From Limnephilus marmoratus (lineage: Eukaryota; Arthropoda; Insecta; Trichoptera; Limnephilidae): a DNA stretch of 64,000 nt. The notes below the pieces were generated by a model. That model did not search any database and was not told where the DNA came from. It worked only from the letters and a program-made list of their open reading frames with translations. Shown here one piece after another: positions 38,850-48,565 of this stretch. The stretch lies in NCBI GenBank assembly GCA_917880885.1, contig OU862921.1:1-64000 (forward strand). The letters run 5' to 3'. The translations under genes were made by a program, and so were the position numbers. Positions within the stretch are counted from its first letter, which is position 1. The number at the start of each line of letters is the position of its first letter.

Positions 38850-40031
38850 GTAGACCTACGATCTGGCTACTGGCAGATCAAGATACTGGAGAAAGACCGT
38901 GACAAGACGGCCTTTATAACCCCATTCGGACTCTACCGCTTCTTGAAGATGCCATTTGGACTTCGCAATGCGCCCGGGACGTTCCAGCGCATGATTGACC
39001 GACTTAAGATCGAGCTTGATGAAGTCAATATCCTAGCATACCTGGACGATATAATCATACTTTCGACCACCTTCGATAAACACCTCGCCGATCTACAACA
39101 GGTGTTCACCAAGCTACGAGAATTTAATCTCACTGCAAATCGAGTTAAATGCCACTTCTGCTGTCCAAGCATAAAATATCTAGGACACGTAATAACCCCC
39201 GGAGGAATCAGCACCAATCCGGAGAAGATAGAGGCGATCTCTAAAATGAAGGAGCCAAACAATGTCAAACAGCTACGGACATTTCTTCAGACATGCTCCT
39301 GGTATAGGCGATTTGTACCCGAGTTCGCCAAAACCGCCAAGCCACTCAGCGACTTGATAAAGAAAGACGCCACCTGGGAATGGAAATCCCCACAGCAGAA
39401 TGCTTTCGACACCCTGAAAGCACTACTCACTAGCGCCCCCATACTACGACAAGCCGATGGAAGCAAGGAATTCATCATAAAGTCGGACGCAAGCAGCTAC
39501 GCAATAGGAGCAGTTTTGGTCCAGGGGGAGGGACTAGAAGAACATCCGGTAGAATACGCGAGCCGCCTGCTACTACCAGCGGAGAGGAACTATTCTACCA
39601 CAGAACGAGAAGCCCTAGCAGTCGTATGGGCAGTTGCAAAGTTCCGAGGATACATTGAAGGAACAGCAATCACCGTGGTTACCGACCACCAAGCGTTGAA
39701 GTGGTTAATGACGTTAAAGTCTCCCACAGGTCACCTTGCAAGATGGGCCCTGCAGCTTCAACCCTACAACCTGAAAATCCAATACACACCTGGACGCTCA
39801 AACCTGGTGGCGGACACACTATCACGACCACCATTACTTGAAGACCCACCCTCTATTTGCGCACTATGCACGATAACCCTCGACGTTCCAGTACGCAACG
39901 CGGCTGACATCCGCAGAGAACAATTGAAAGACACTGCATTGAAGAAAATTATCGAGTGTTTTGAAGCCAACAATCCAAACGAAGACCTTAGTTACTGGAC
40001 AACTACTAAGGGCTACCTGATGCAAAACGGT
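38850..40031 (+). pseudogene. El3 RT core and RNase H
   Basis: The frame resumes at TVDLRSGYWQIKI and includes the RT catalytic box (LAYLDDIIIL), the connection domain and an RNase H (IKSDASSYAIGAVL, VVTDHQALKWL, and VADTLSRP at the end). It is open to the junction at 40031, where pol is interrupted before integrase. The product would be catalytic-looking but lacks its N-terminal RT part and integrase. Confidence 0.85.
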
Positions 40032-40568
40032 TCAGTTTTGTTCTAGCTTTCAGCCGGACAAGTTCATACTAAATCGCTCCCGCTATTTTGCAATTTAAAA
40101 ATACTAAAAGTTAACCTAGAGTTATAAATTTAGTACCATCAGGTGCGCCTTGTCAAGAGCTACCTGCTCATAGTTTTAGTTTTTAAATTTAAGTTATCCC
40201 TAGTGAAGTTTTTAGTGAAAAAGTGAAAAAAACTATAATTTCGCCCTTTAAGGGTGGATGTTGGTACATCCCCCAACCTAAAATACTGTTATTGTGACCA
40301 TACCAATGTGCCTCGTAAACCTTATAAGACTTCTTATCGAAGTAACGATTTTTTAGTGACTTTTTTAGTGATAAGTGAAAAAACAGGGTTTTTATATACT
40401 ATTAGTTCTTTTACATCTACTTACAGTGCTTAAACTATTACCATTCGACGGGGAATTAAATTCCGCGTCGTTTGACACCCCATTCTCTAAGTTCCATTCT
40501 AGTTTTGTGCCCTATTATTTAAATTTAAATAATTTTTTTATTATTTTGAAATTTTTTTGTTTTCAACA
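40032..40568 (+). other. Leader upstream of El4 gag
   Basis: Non-coding, with AGTGAAAAAGTGAAAAAAACT and TTAGTGACTTTTTTAGTGAT motifs. It has no match to 46879 onward, so no 5' LTR is visible. Whether it is gypsy leader or LINE 5' sequence is unresolved. Confidence 0.5.
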
Positions 40569-41639
40569 ATGGCGATTTCTGATATTAATGGACTGTCAAA
40601 GGAGGAAATGACAAAATTATTAATGGATCGTGAGATAGTTCCGGAAGCAACATTAGCCAGTATGCGCGAACAGGCTCGTACTTTTAATAGAAGTTTGAAA
40701 GAAGGAGGTACTTCCAATATGAATATAGGTGATGATAATACAGGGAGTGGTTCCAATATGAATATAGGTAACGATAATACAGTTAGTTTAGAAAAGACTA
40801 CAACCGTAATTAATAATTATTACCAGTCGCCTATTCCTCCATCTTCTTCTTCGTCCGTTCATTCTTGGGGTTTAAAATTTTCTGGGTCTTCGGATGTCAG
40901 AGATTTCATTTTACGCATAGAAGAATTATCCAGATGCCGGAAGGTGGAGTTGTCCGCGGTTGTTACCTCTTTCTCTGACCTCCTGGAGGGAAGGGCACTT
41001 TCCTGGTTTAGAACTATTTTTGATGATTCTTTGTCTTGGTCAACTTTGAAAAAGCTCCTCATTTCTCGTTTTGACGTTTGTACCAATCAAACGGAAGCTT
41101 TAAAAGCCTTGTTCGCTATGAAGCAAAAATTTAACCAGGCTATAGTGGAATATGTCGAAGATGTTCAGTTAGCAAACTTAAGGTTGGATGTTCCACTTTC
41201 TGAGGAACAATTGGTGGACTTAGTCTGTGACAGTCTACAACCGAAGTATGCCTTGGCCATTGCCTATTTCTCGGAAAAGAATCTTTCAGCTTTAGTAAGT
41301 GTATGCCGTAAATTCGAAAAGCTTTCGGTAGACAAACCTGTACCTCAATTTAATTCTTCTCCGCGAGTTCCTTTTCATAAAACGTCGTATTCTCATCGGG
41401 TTCCATATTCTCAACCGTCGCACCCGCCACAAGCTCAAGGCTCGTACTCTCCCCGCGCTACTTATAAACAAGCTTCCTTTTCTCCACGCGCGTCTTCTCC
41501 TAGTTCTGCTTTTAATAGTAAGAAAACTTTTAATTGTTTCTATTGTAAGGAACAGGGGCATACGAAACAATTTTGTCAAAAGTGGAAAAGGGATTCTCTT
41601 AAACATAATGAAACAAATAAGTTTAATTCAAAAAACTAG
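40569..41639 (+). CDS. El4 Gag
   Basis: About 356 residues from the ATG in CAACAATGG. A short duplicated NMNIGDDNT/NMNIGNDNT motif near residues 55-75 is followed by a capsid-like region (KFSGSSDVRDFILRIEELSR, SWFRTIFDDSLSWSTLKKLL). A Pro/Ser/Arg-rich linker comes next, then the knuckle CFYCKEQGHTKQFC. It ends NSKN TAG with A AAA AAC just before the stop. It is homologous in layout to El2 Gag but clearly diverged and much more AT-rich in codon use. Intact. Confidence 0.9.
   Translation: MAISDINGLSKEEMTKLLMDREIVPEATLASMREQARTFNRSLKEGGTSNMNIGDDNTGSGSNMNIGNDNTVSLEKTTTVINNYYQSPIPPSSSSSVHSWGLKFSGSSDVRDFILRIEELSRCRKVELSAVVTSFSDLLEGRALSWFRTIFDDSLSWSTLKKLLISRFDVCTNQTEALKALFAMKQKFNQAIVEYVEDVQLANLRLDVPLSEEQLVDLVCDSLQPKYALAIAYFSEKNLSALVSVCRKFEKLSVDKPVPQFNSSPRVPFHKTSYSHRVPYSQPSHPPQAQGSYSPRATYKQASFSPRASSPSSAFNSKKTFNCFYCKEQGHTKQFCQKWKRDSLKHNETNKFNSKN
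41630..41636 (+). promoter_or_regulatory. El4 -1 ribosomal frameshift site
   Basis: A AAA AAC followed at once by TAG (41637-41639), identical in design to El2. GACGAC right after the stop could pair with GTCGTC about 35 bases on (near 41682-41687), a possible stimulatory stem. Pol is open in the -1 frame (FKKLDDDL). Confidence 0.8.
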
Positions 41640-41650
41640 ACGACGATCTT

Positions 41651-44600
41651 TTGCGTTCTGTGCACAAGAATGACAGGAGGTCGTCATCAGTTCCTAGTAA
41701 TGTATCTAAGTTTACCACGCACAACATGGACGCATGTGTGCCGTTAGCTGATTGTGGACGTGATGTTAGACCACATGTTAATATTAAAATTAAGAATTTG
41801 GTTTTTTCAGGGCTTTTGGACAGTGGAGCTACTGTCAGTTGTTTCGGGGGTTCTGTGTATAATTTTTTCATAAGTTTAGGATATAAGTTAAATAAGTTAG
41901 ATTCCTACGTTACCACCGCGGATGGCAAACGTCAGGATATAATTGGTACTATGCGAGTACTAGTATTGTATAATAATATTAAGAAATATATTAAGTTTTT
42001 CGTTATACCGTCTCTGTCCTCTTCAATTGTTTTGGGAGTAGATTTTTGGAAGCAATTCGACGTGGCCCCTCAGTTGTTTCCAAAAGTCGACAGCAATGTT
42101 AATTTTGGGAAGGTTGTCGGTGAGGTTCGTAAATTAACATCAGCTTCCTTGCTGTCCCCCCAAGACAATCTCAAATTAAATTCTGTTATAGTTAAGTTTA
42201 AATCAATTTCTTTCGAAGAACGTGGTTTAGGTAAAACCCATTTAGTACGTCATAAAATAAATACAACAGGGGATCCTATTAAACAACGTTACTATCCTTT
42301 ATCTCAAACTCGCCAGAAACAATTAGAAGAACAATTAAAAGAAATGTTGGATTTAGGTGTTGTCCGTCGTTCTCGTTCGGCTTGGTCAAACCCAGTTTTG
42401 ATTGTTCCTAAGAAGGATGGTTCTGTCAGGTTTTGTTTGGACTCGAGGCGTTTGAACAGCGTCACATTGGCAGATTCCTACCCCCTCCCTTACATTTCGC
42501 GTATTTTAGATAAACTAAGGGGTGCTCGTTTTATTTCTTCTATAGATTTGAGCAAATCATTTTGGCAGATTCCCTTGGATAAGAAATCATGTCCTAAAAC
42601 GGCTTTCGTTGTACCAGGCCATGGTTTATTTGAATTTGTGAGGATGCCGTTCGGTCTTAAGAATGCTCCCAGCGAATTGCAGCGTCTGGTGGATGCTCTT
42701 TTTGGTCCTGAGTTTGACGAGAACGTCTTTTGTTATCTCGATGATTTAATTGTTATTTCGGAAGATTTTGAGTCACATTTGAAGATTTTGAATAAAATTT
42801 ATGAACGATTAAGAGATGCGGGTTTAACAGTTAACCTCAAAAAATGCGAGTTTTGTAAGGAAGAATTAAAATATCTAGGTTATATCGTAGACGCGAAAGG
42901 TCTTCGTACAGACCCCGTTAAATTAGAATGCATTCGTACTTACCCTACCCCTAAGAATTCGAAGCAAATTAAAGCTTTTATAGGTCTTTGCGGTTATTAT
43001 AGGCGTTTTATCAAAGATTTCTCTACTATTGCGGCCCCGTTGACAAAACTCACTGGTTCTAGAATGGGAATAAGTAATTTTTCTTGGACTTCAGAAGCGG
43101 AAGACGCGTTTAAAAAATTAAAAAAAGCTTTAACTTCTGCTCCCGTTATTAGTTGTCCAGATTTTTCTTTGCCCTTTACTATACATTGCGACGCGAGCAA
43201 CGTTGGAATCGGCGGCGTGCTTACTCAGGTGTTTGACGGTGAAGAACATCCTGTCTCCTTTTTCTCTAGGTGCTTAAATGTTCACGAACGAAACTACGGC
43301 GTTACGGAGCGCGAACTCCTTGCGGTGTTAGAATCAGTCAATCATTTCAGGCCTTACGTAGAAGGTGTTCATTTCACAGTGGTGACGGATCACTCCAGTT
43401 TGCAGTGGTTGGTTTCGTTGTCCAATCCAACTGGTAGACTTGCGCGTTGGTCTACGCGTCTTTCCCAATATTCTTTTGATGTGGTGCACAGAAAGGGTAA
43501 ATTAAATACTGTTCCAGATGTTCTTTCTCGTAAAGACGATTTTACTGTTGCTGCCATAGATTCTTTGCCTACAACTTCGGATAGTTGGTATAGTAATTTG
43601 TTTTCCAATTGTATGAATAATCCCCAACGTTTCAATAACTTCCAAATTAAAGATAATTGTTTATTTCGACATTCTAAATCTCGTTTCGCTTTGCAAGAGG
43701 ATACAGCCTGGAAGCTGGTTGTGCCTTTTGAGGACCGCAACGCTATTTTAAGTAAAGAACACGAATCTATTAACTCTTGCCACCCCGGTGTTTTCAGAAC
43801 GTATAAGAAAGTTCAACTCCGTTACTTTTGGCCGGGTATGTATAATGACGTCAAAAAGTTTGTCAGTAAATGTAAAACGTGCAAAGCACATAAAATAAAT
43901 ACATCTGCGCCGGCGGGTATTTCTACGAATCCAAAAATAGTCAACAGACCGATGCAAATGTTGTCTATCGACCTTGTAGGACCTCTTCCACGCAGTTACG
44001 CGGGTTTTATGTACATTTTATCGGTTGTTGACGTTTTTTCCAAATATACATGGATTTTTCCGCTCAGAAATGCTACTGCGAAAAGCATTGTAAAAAATGT
44101 TGAACAATTTATATTTCTAGTCCACGGTGTTCCGCAAACCCTTGTGTGTGATAATGGTAAACAATTTGTTTCAAAAGAGTTTAAACAATTGTTGGCCGAT
44201 TATAACGTTCCTATGCCTTTTTATAACGCCTATTACACCCCGCAAAATAATGTAGTGGAGCGTTATAACCAAACTATCGGGACTGCCTTGTCTATCTTGA
44301 CCGAGTCTGACCATCGTAATTGGTCCAGATTTCTGCCTCAGATTCAGTCAGCCTTGAATAATACTGTTAATTTTGCAACAGGTTTCACGCCTTTTTTCCT
44401 TATGCACGGCAGGGAACAAATTATTGATGGCAATTTACACAAAATTAATGTTTCTTCTAGTGTCGTGGACATACCTTTGGATCAGTCTAGAGCCGAATTT
44501 GCAAAAAAATTGGAAGACTTAGTTCCTATTTACGAACAAGTTTCAAATGCATTAATACAAGCCTTTAAAAAGAATGCCCAACATTATAATTTACGCCGTA

Positions 44601-44809
44601 AATCCGTGGTTTATAATGTAGGTGATGTCATTTGGAGGCGGAATTTTGCTCAATCCAGTGGTCCGGATTACTTTTCCCATAAGTTGGCACCTAGATTCGT
44701 TCGTAATGTGATAAAAAATAGAGTCTCGGATTTGGTGTACACATTGGCAGATATGCAAGGTAGAATTGTTGGTAATTTTCACGTCAAAGATATTGTTCGG
44801 ATAGATTAG
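41651..44809 (+). CDS. El4 Pol
   Basis: The frame is open from the slippery site to 44809; no ATG is needed. Counting from 41651: retropepsin FSGLLDSGATVSCF near 53-66; RT with KDGSVRFCLDSRRLN, DLSKSFWQIPL and YLDD (about 362-365); RNase H HCDASN and TDHSSL; integrase finger to CKTCKAHK; catalytic triad in SIDLVGP, CDNGKQF and VERYNQT; and a C-terminal GDVIWRRN..KLAPRFV module. There is no premature stop in 1,052 codons. It is closely parallel to El2 Pol block by block, so both belong to one gypsy lineage. Confidence 0.92.
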   Translation: MRSVHKNDRRSSSVPSNVSKFTTHNMDACVPLADCGRDVRPHVNIKIKNLVFSGLLDSGATVSCFGGSVYNFFISLGYKLNKLDSYVTTADGKRQDIIGTMRVLVLYNNIKKYIKFFVIPSLSSSIVLGVDFWKQFDVAPQLFPKVDSNVNFGKVVGEVRKLTSASLLSPQDNLKLNSVIVKFKSISFEERGLGKTHLVRHKINTTGDPIKQRYYPLSQTRQKQLEEQLKEMLDLGVVRRSRSAWSNPVLIVPKKDGSVRFCLDSRRLNSVTLADSYPLPYISRILDKLRGARFISSIDLSKSFWQIPLDKKSCPKTAFVVPGHGLFEFVRMPFGLKNAPSELQRLVDALFGPEFDENVFCYLDDLIVISEDFESHLKILNKIYERLRDAGLTVNLKKCEFCKEELKYLGYIVDAKGLRTDPVKLECIRTYPTPKNSKQIKAFIGLCGYYRRFIKDFSTIAAPLTKLTGSRMGISNFSWTSEAEDAFKKLKKALTSAPVISCPDFSLPFTIHCDASNVGIGGVLTQVFDGEEHPVSFFSRCLNVHERNYGVTERELLAVLESVNHFRPYVEGVHFTVVTDHSSLQWLVSLSNPTGRLARWSTRLSQYSFDVVHRKGKLNTVPDVLSRKDDFTVAAIDSLPTTSDSWYSNLFSNCMNNPQRFNNFQIKDNCLFRHSKSRFALQEDTAWKLVVPFEDRNAILSKEHESINSCHPGVFRTYKKVQLRYFWPGMYNDVKKFVSKCKTCKAHKINTSAPAGISTNPKIVNRPMQMLSIDLVGPLPRSYAGFMYILSVVDVFSKYTWIFPLRNATAKSIVKNVEQFIFLVHGVPQTLVCDNGKQFVSKEFKQLLADYNVPMPFYNAYYTPQNNVVERYNQTIGTALSILTESDHRNWSRFLPQIQSALNNTVNFATGFTPFFLMHGREQIIDGNLHKINVSSSVVDIPLDQSRAEFAKKLEDLVPIYEQVSNALIQAFKKNAQHYNLRRKSVVYNVGDVIWRRNFAQSSGPDYFSHKLAPRFVRNVIKNRVSDLVYTLADMQGRIVGNFHVKDIVRID

Positions 44810-46864
44810 TCTTTATTTTTTTTTCTTTAAGGAGACCTATGTTGTAGTGTGTAGGCCTACCAACCCTTCACATTATTACATTTGTTTCTTTTGTGATTGT
44901 TCTGGTCTCATGCTTTGGAGTTTGGTACCTCCAAATCTTGTGCTCAGTGCGAACACTTTATTCTAGTTCATTGACGATAAAACGTTTATTTACCCTCGGT
45001 AAACTGGAATGTGATCCTTGTGGTCACTGGCGCCCAAAATTTTGTTAGTTAAGTCTTTCTTTCCTTCGTTACTTTACCTTTTCTGTTAATAATAACATGC
45101 TCTAGTTTCGAGTTTTTTTTGTATTATTAAACGTATGATTATTTTGGTAATAATATACCTATTCACATAAGTACACACACACTGATTTCATACCTTGTTC
45201 CGTCTGTTTGACAAATTGAATTGTAATGCTATTATTTTTAAGTTTATGCCTTTCTTTCTTCGGTCCACTGGAGGCTCTTTTATTGCCCATAGCCCATAGA
45301 ACCTCCAGGGAACTTGAGAAGAAATATCTTGGAATTTTGTGTTTCAGAGACTTGAGCTACTTTCTGATGCACAAAAGTTCTGTTAGTTCTATTATTGATA
45401 GTTTGTATTTCATAAGTTTAAGTGTGGTATAGCTTTCCTTAAAGTTCTTTATATAAACATTAGTTCATAAGAAAGTTGTTTCTGTCTCTAACAAAGAAAG
45501 TACTGCTTTGGCATGCTTAACTAATAATTAATTCCTTTGGAATTATCGCTTTGCCTCTAATACAGGAAAGTGTGTTCTGTATAGTTTTTTAGTCTAAATA
45601 ATATAAACATTAGTGTCTTACTGTTAGTATTATTATTAAACTATAAATTAAGTATTACTAGTGTCATTCATTGAAATTTTGAATTGATCACCTCTCGAAT
45701 AGTGTCAACTCACTGAAAGCCATAGTTGATCACACATTTTGTTTTGTTTGTACAAGAAATGCTGACTTTTGTCCACACGTGGAGTGTTTTTTTTAAGGAA
45801 TGCCAGCTTGGGTATTGCCTTGGTCTCATTTTTTTTACAAACAATGTCACTCTGTTGAGTGTTTGCTGCAGGTTGTTTTATGGATTTTTGGATATCCTAT
45901 ACTGCGAGCTTAACTTTCTGTTTTGCTGTTGAGTACCAATTGACTTTTGCCATGATCTGATAGACAGGTATTGTGTTATATAAATCCTAGTCTGACCACC
46001 TTGATTGGCAGGTATTTATTGTTTTATAAAACCTGACCTGATTTGATTTGATTTGATTTTTTTTGAAAAAAATGGATAATTTAAATATTATTCTAGTTTG
46101 ACGACCCTTTTTACAAATAGGTATTTCTTCGGAATTGTAAATCCTGGTTCAATAATGACAGTTAGATGATCCAATGTAAGATCCCTACTCTGTCCACATC
46201 TAATAGACAGTTTGTAAACTGATTCTATATTACTTGACACAGAAAAATATTTTCTTGTGTCCTAGTTTTTAAAAAATGTATATCTATAAAGATATTTTCA
46301 TAATTTAGGCTTCTTTAATTTTAAGTATTTGTTTAATTTTAAGTTTTGTCATAAGAATGTTAAACCGGATGGACTTAGTTAGATAGGTTACTCATTTTGC
46401 TATTTAAATATAGCGTAAATTCAGTGTAAGTGAGTGCTGTTTGACCCTAAAGTGAAGCCAAATCGGCCTTTATTTCCTATGCAAGGAAAAGTGATTTTTT
46501 TTTCTTTTCGGCAAAATATTGGGTTGTGTTTTTTAAATAAATAATTTTGAGTATGTTATATTTATAAATTTTGTTAAGTTGACACGAAAACAACAGGTCT
46601 CCTTTTTTTTTAAAGTAAATTCAAAACTTTGTTTAATTTAGTAGATGTTGGTTGACTCCTTGTTTTCGTGCCTTTCTTTTCTTATTTGTTCTTTATTATT
46701 AAGAAATTTATTTTTAAGAGACTTACTTTTAAGAAATTTAGTTCTAAGTTGCTACTTTAATTACTATTCAATGTTTTGTTATCATTTTTCTAGATACCTG
46801 ATGGACTCATAGTTTAGTTAGTTTGTGGACTTAGTTTTTCATGTTTGAGGGCAAACATTTTCGT
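44810..46864 (+). other. El4 3' region with an internal LTR/PBS-like junction
   Basis: No coding frame. Near 44828-44840 AAGGAGACCTA precedes TGTTGTAGTGTG. At 45025-45041 GGTCACTGGCGCCCAAAA looks like the end of an LTR plus a primer-binding site. This could be a 186-bp LTR (44840-45025) and the start of another copy, or coincidence. A (TTTGA)n run is near 46030-46052. Confidence 0.45.
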
Positions 46865-47749
46865 GGGAAGGGGGGAATTGTCACATAAATAATTATGTAA
46901 CTAATGCAGTTCTTGCTTAGGTCTTTTTTTGTCTATGGTGTTTTTTTTGGAGACTGGCAATTTTTTTTTACAAGTTAAACTCTTTTTTTGTCTATGCAAC
47001 TTCCTCTACAACAGTTTTGGGCAACTGGTGTAGAATTGGTTCCTGGAGATTAAAGTTTTTAAATATGGAGAAATCGTTGTAATCCACAGGATTATTAAGT
47101 ACCCGGTTTGCGGGAAGCTAAGCGTGATGCTTTACGTGTGTGTGTGATTAGTATTTGTTGGTTTTAACATGATCGGCAGTATTACCGTCGAGAGTCAGTC
47201 GCGTGGCGACAACACTAAGAACTTTGTTTCGTAATGTCCGATATTGGATAGGATTGATCCTCCTGGGCTAGGCGTGTAGCCTTGCGATTCGCGAAACTGC
47301 CACAATAAGTTTACCCGTAACGAGCACGCGAATCTGAGGTCGGATAACCTCGTTTCAATCGGCCTTAACCAAAGCTGCCGTATCCAGGCTGGCCACCGGC
47401 CACATCATACCAATCCCGATGGAATCAAGTCCGAATTGTGGAGCCACAACCAGGAGGAGAACCTGGCCAATCTTCACCTGGTACACCGGGTGACTACTCG
47501 TTGACATAGGAGAGGCTGGACGTCCCGTCGTCGTGTCAAGAAACCGTTTCGTTCGTCGTGTCAAGATTCGCCATCCGATGTTAAACCTCGTAGTTAGCTT
47601 AGTCCAAGAGTCCATCTGGTATGTACCTTATGTATTTGTACTTTACCCAGTTTTGTTTTTTGAGGGATAAAATATACTTGTTATAAAGTTCATCTCCTTT
47701 TTATTTTATCTACCTATATGACAGAAAGATTACCCACCCACAAACCTGA
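46865..47749 (+). repeat. Candidate El4 polypurine tract and 3' LTR start
   Basis: GGGAAGGGGGGAA (46865-46877) precedes TGTCACATAAATAATTATG, closely echoing El2's GAGGGGGGAAG/TGTTACGTAAC junction. No second copy of the LTR is in the window, so its end is not defined. The boundary with LINE sequence lies somewhere before 47750. Confidence 0.55.
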
Positions 47750-48565
47750 GCACATTTTACACTACAAACGGTTTTGAGCGCCCTTTGCCCCCTAAACCTG
47801 ACGGTACTGGTGTACCCGGAGGTCCCAGAGGGGAAAACCTCTGAATCCACCCAGAAGGATATGGAGAAGTTAATTAATCCGCGGACTGATGATTTCCAGA
47901 TCGTCCGTGTCCGTAAGATTAAAGGCGCTGGGATGGCCCTTCAGGCCAAAGGAAAGAAGGATCTTGACAACATACTGAAAACGAGCACGAAACTAGCAGC
48001 CAGTGGGCTGAAGCTTGTCAATCCCCTGGGCCGCCTGCCCAAAATTGTAATTTATAATGTTCCCAAGTCTGAACCCTCTGCTGACCAGGCCCTTTTTACC
48101 GAGATTTACAACAACAACCTGGCAGCACATACATCTTTGTCGCTGGAAGACCACCTCCGCACCATGCGGAGGGTTTCTCTCTTCGGGAAGCGTGAGGGTG
48201 GCCGCATGAACATGGTCCTGACTTGCCATCCGGCTGCCAGGAAGGTACTCATCGACAGCGGGTTGTGCTATCTTGGGTGGCATGCGTGTCGGACCCGCGA
48301 TTACACTGGTGCCACCAGGTGTTATAAATGTCATTTGTATGGACACATCTCAAAGAGCTGCTCGCAAGCTAATGAAACTTGCCGCCACTGCACCGATGTG
48401 GGTCATGGCTACGAAGATTGCCCCAAGAGAGCACAGCCCGCTGTCTGCGCCACCTGTTCGCGCTTCAAGAAGCCGGTGGACCATCCGACAGGTGACAGGG
48501 ACTGTCCGGCCCAAAAAGCCGCTGTGGAGGCAGCTTTCCGAATGACGGATTATGGCTCGTCCTAA
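47750..48565 (+). pseudogene. LINE ORF1 (Gag-like), N-terminally truncated
   Basis: The frame is open from 47750 with no good ATG. It covers the conserved C-terminal half of R1/LOA-type ORF1 proteins, which bind the element RNA. It has three zinc knuckles: CYKCHLYGHISKSC, CRHCTDVGHGYEDC and a final CATCSRFKKPVDHPTGDRDC. Typical ORF1 proteins are about 450-600 residues, so the N-terminal half is missing, lost at the junction with the gypsy part. The stop TAA at 48563-48565 overlaps the ORF2 ATG at 48552. Confidence 0.8.

Noticed and set aside
45226..45932. Possible envelope-like gene after El4 pol
   Set aside because: Only short hydrophobic T-rich frames with no signal peptide, cleavage site or Cys pattern of an envelope.
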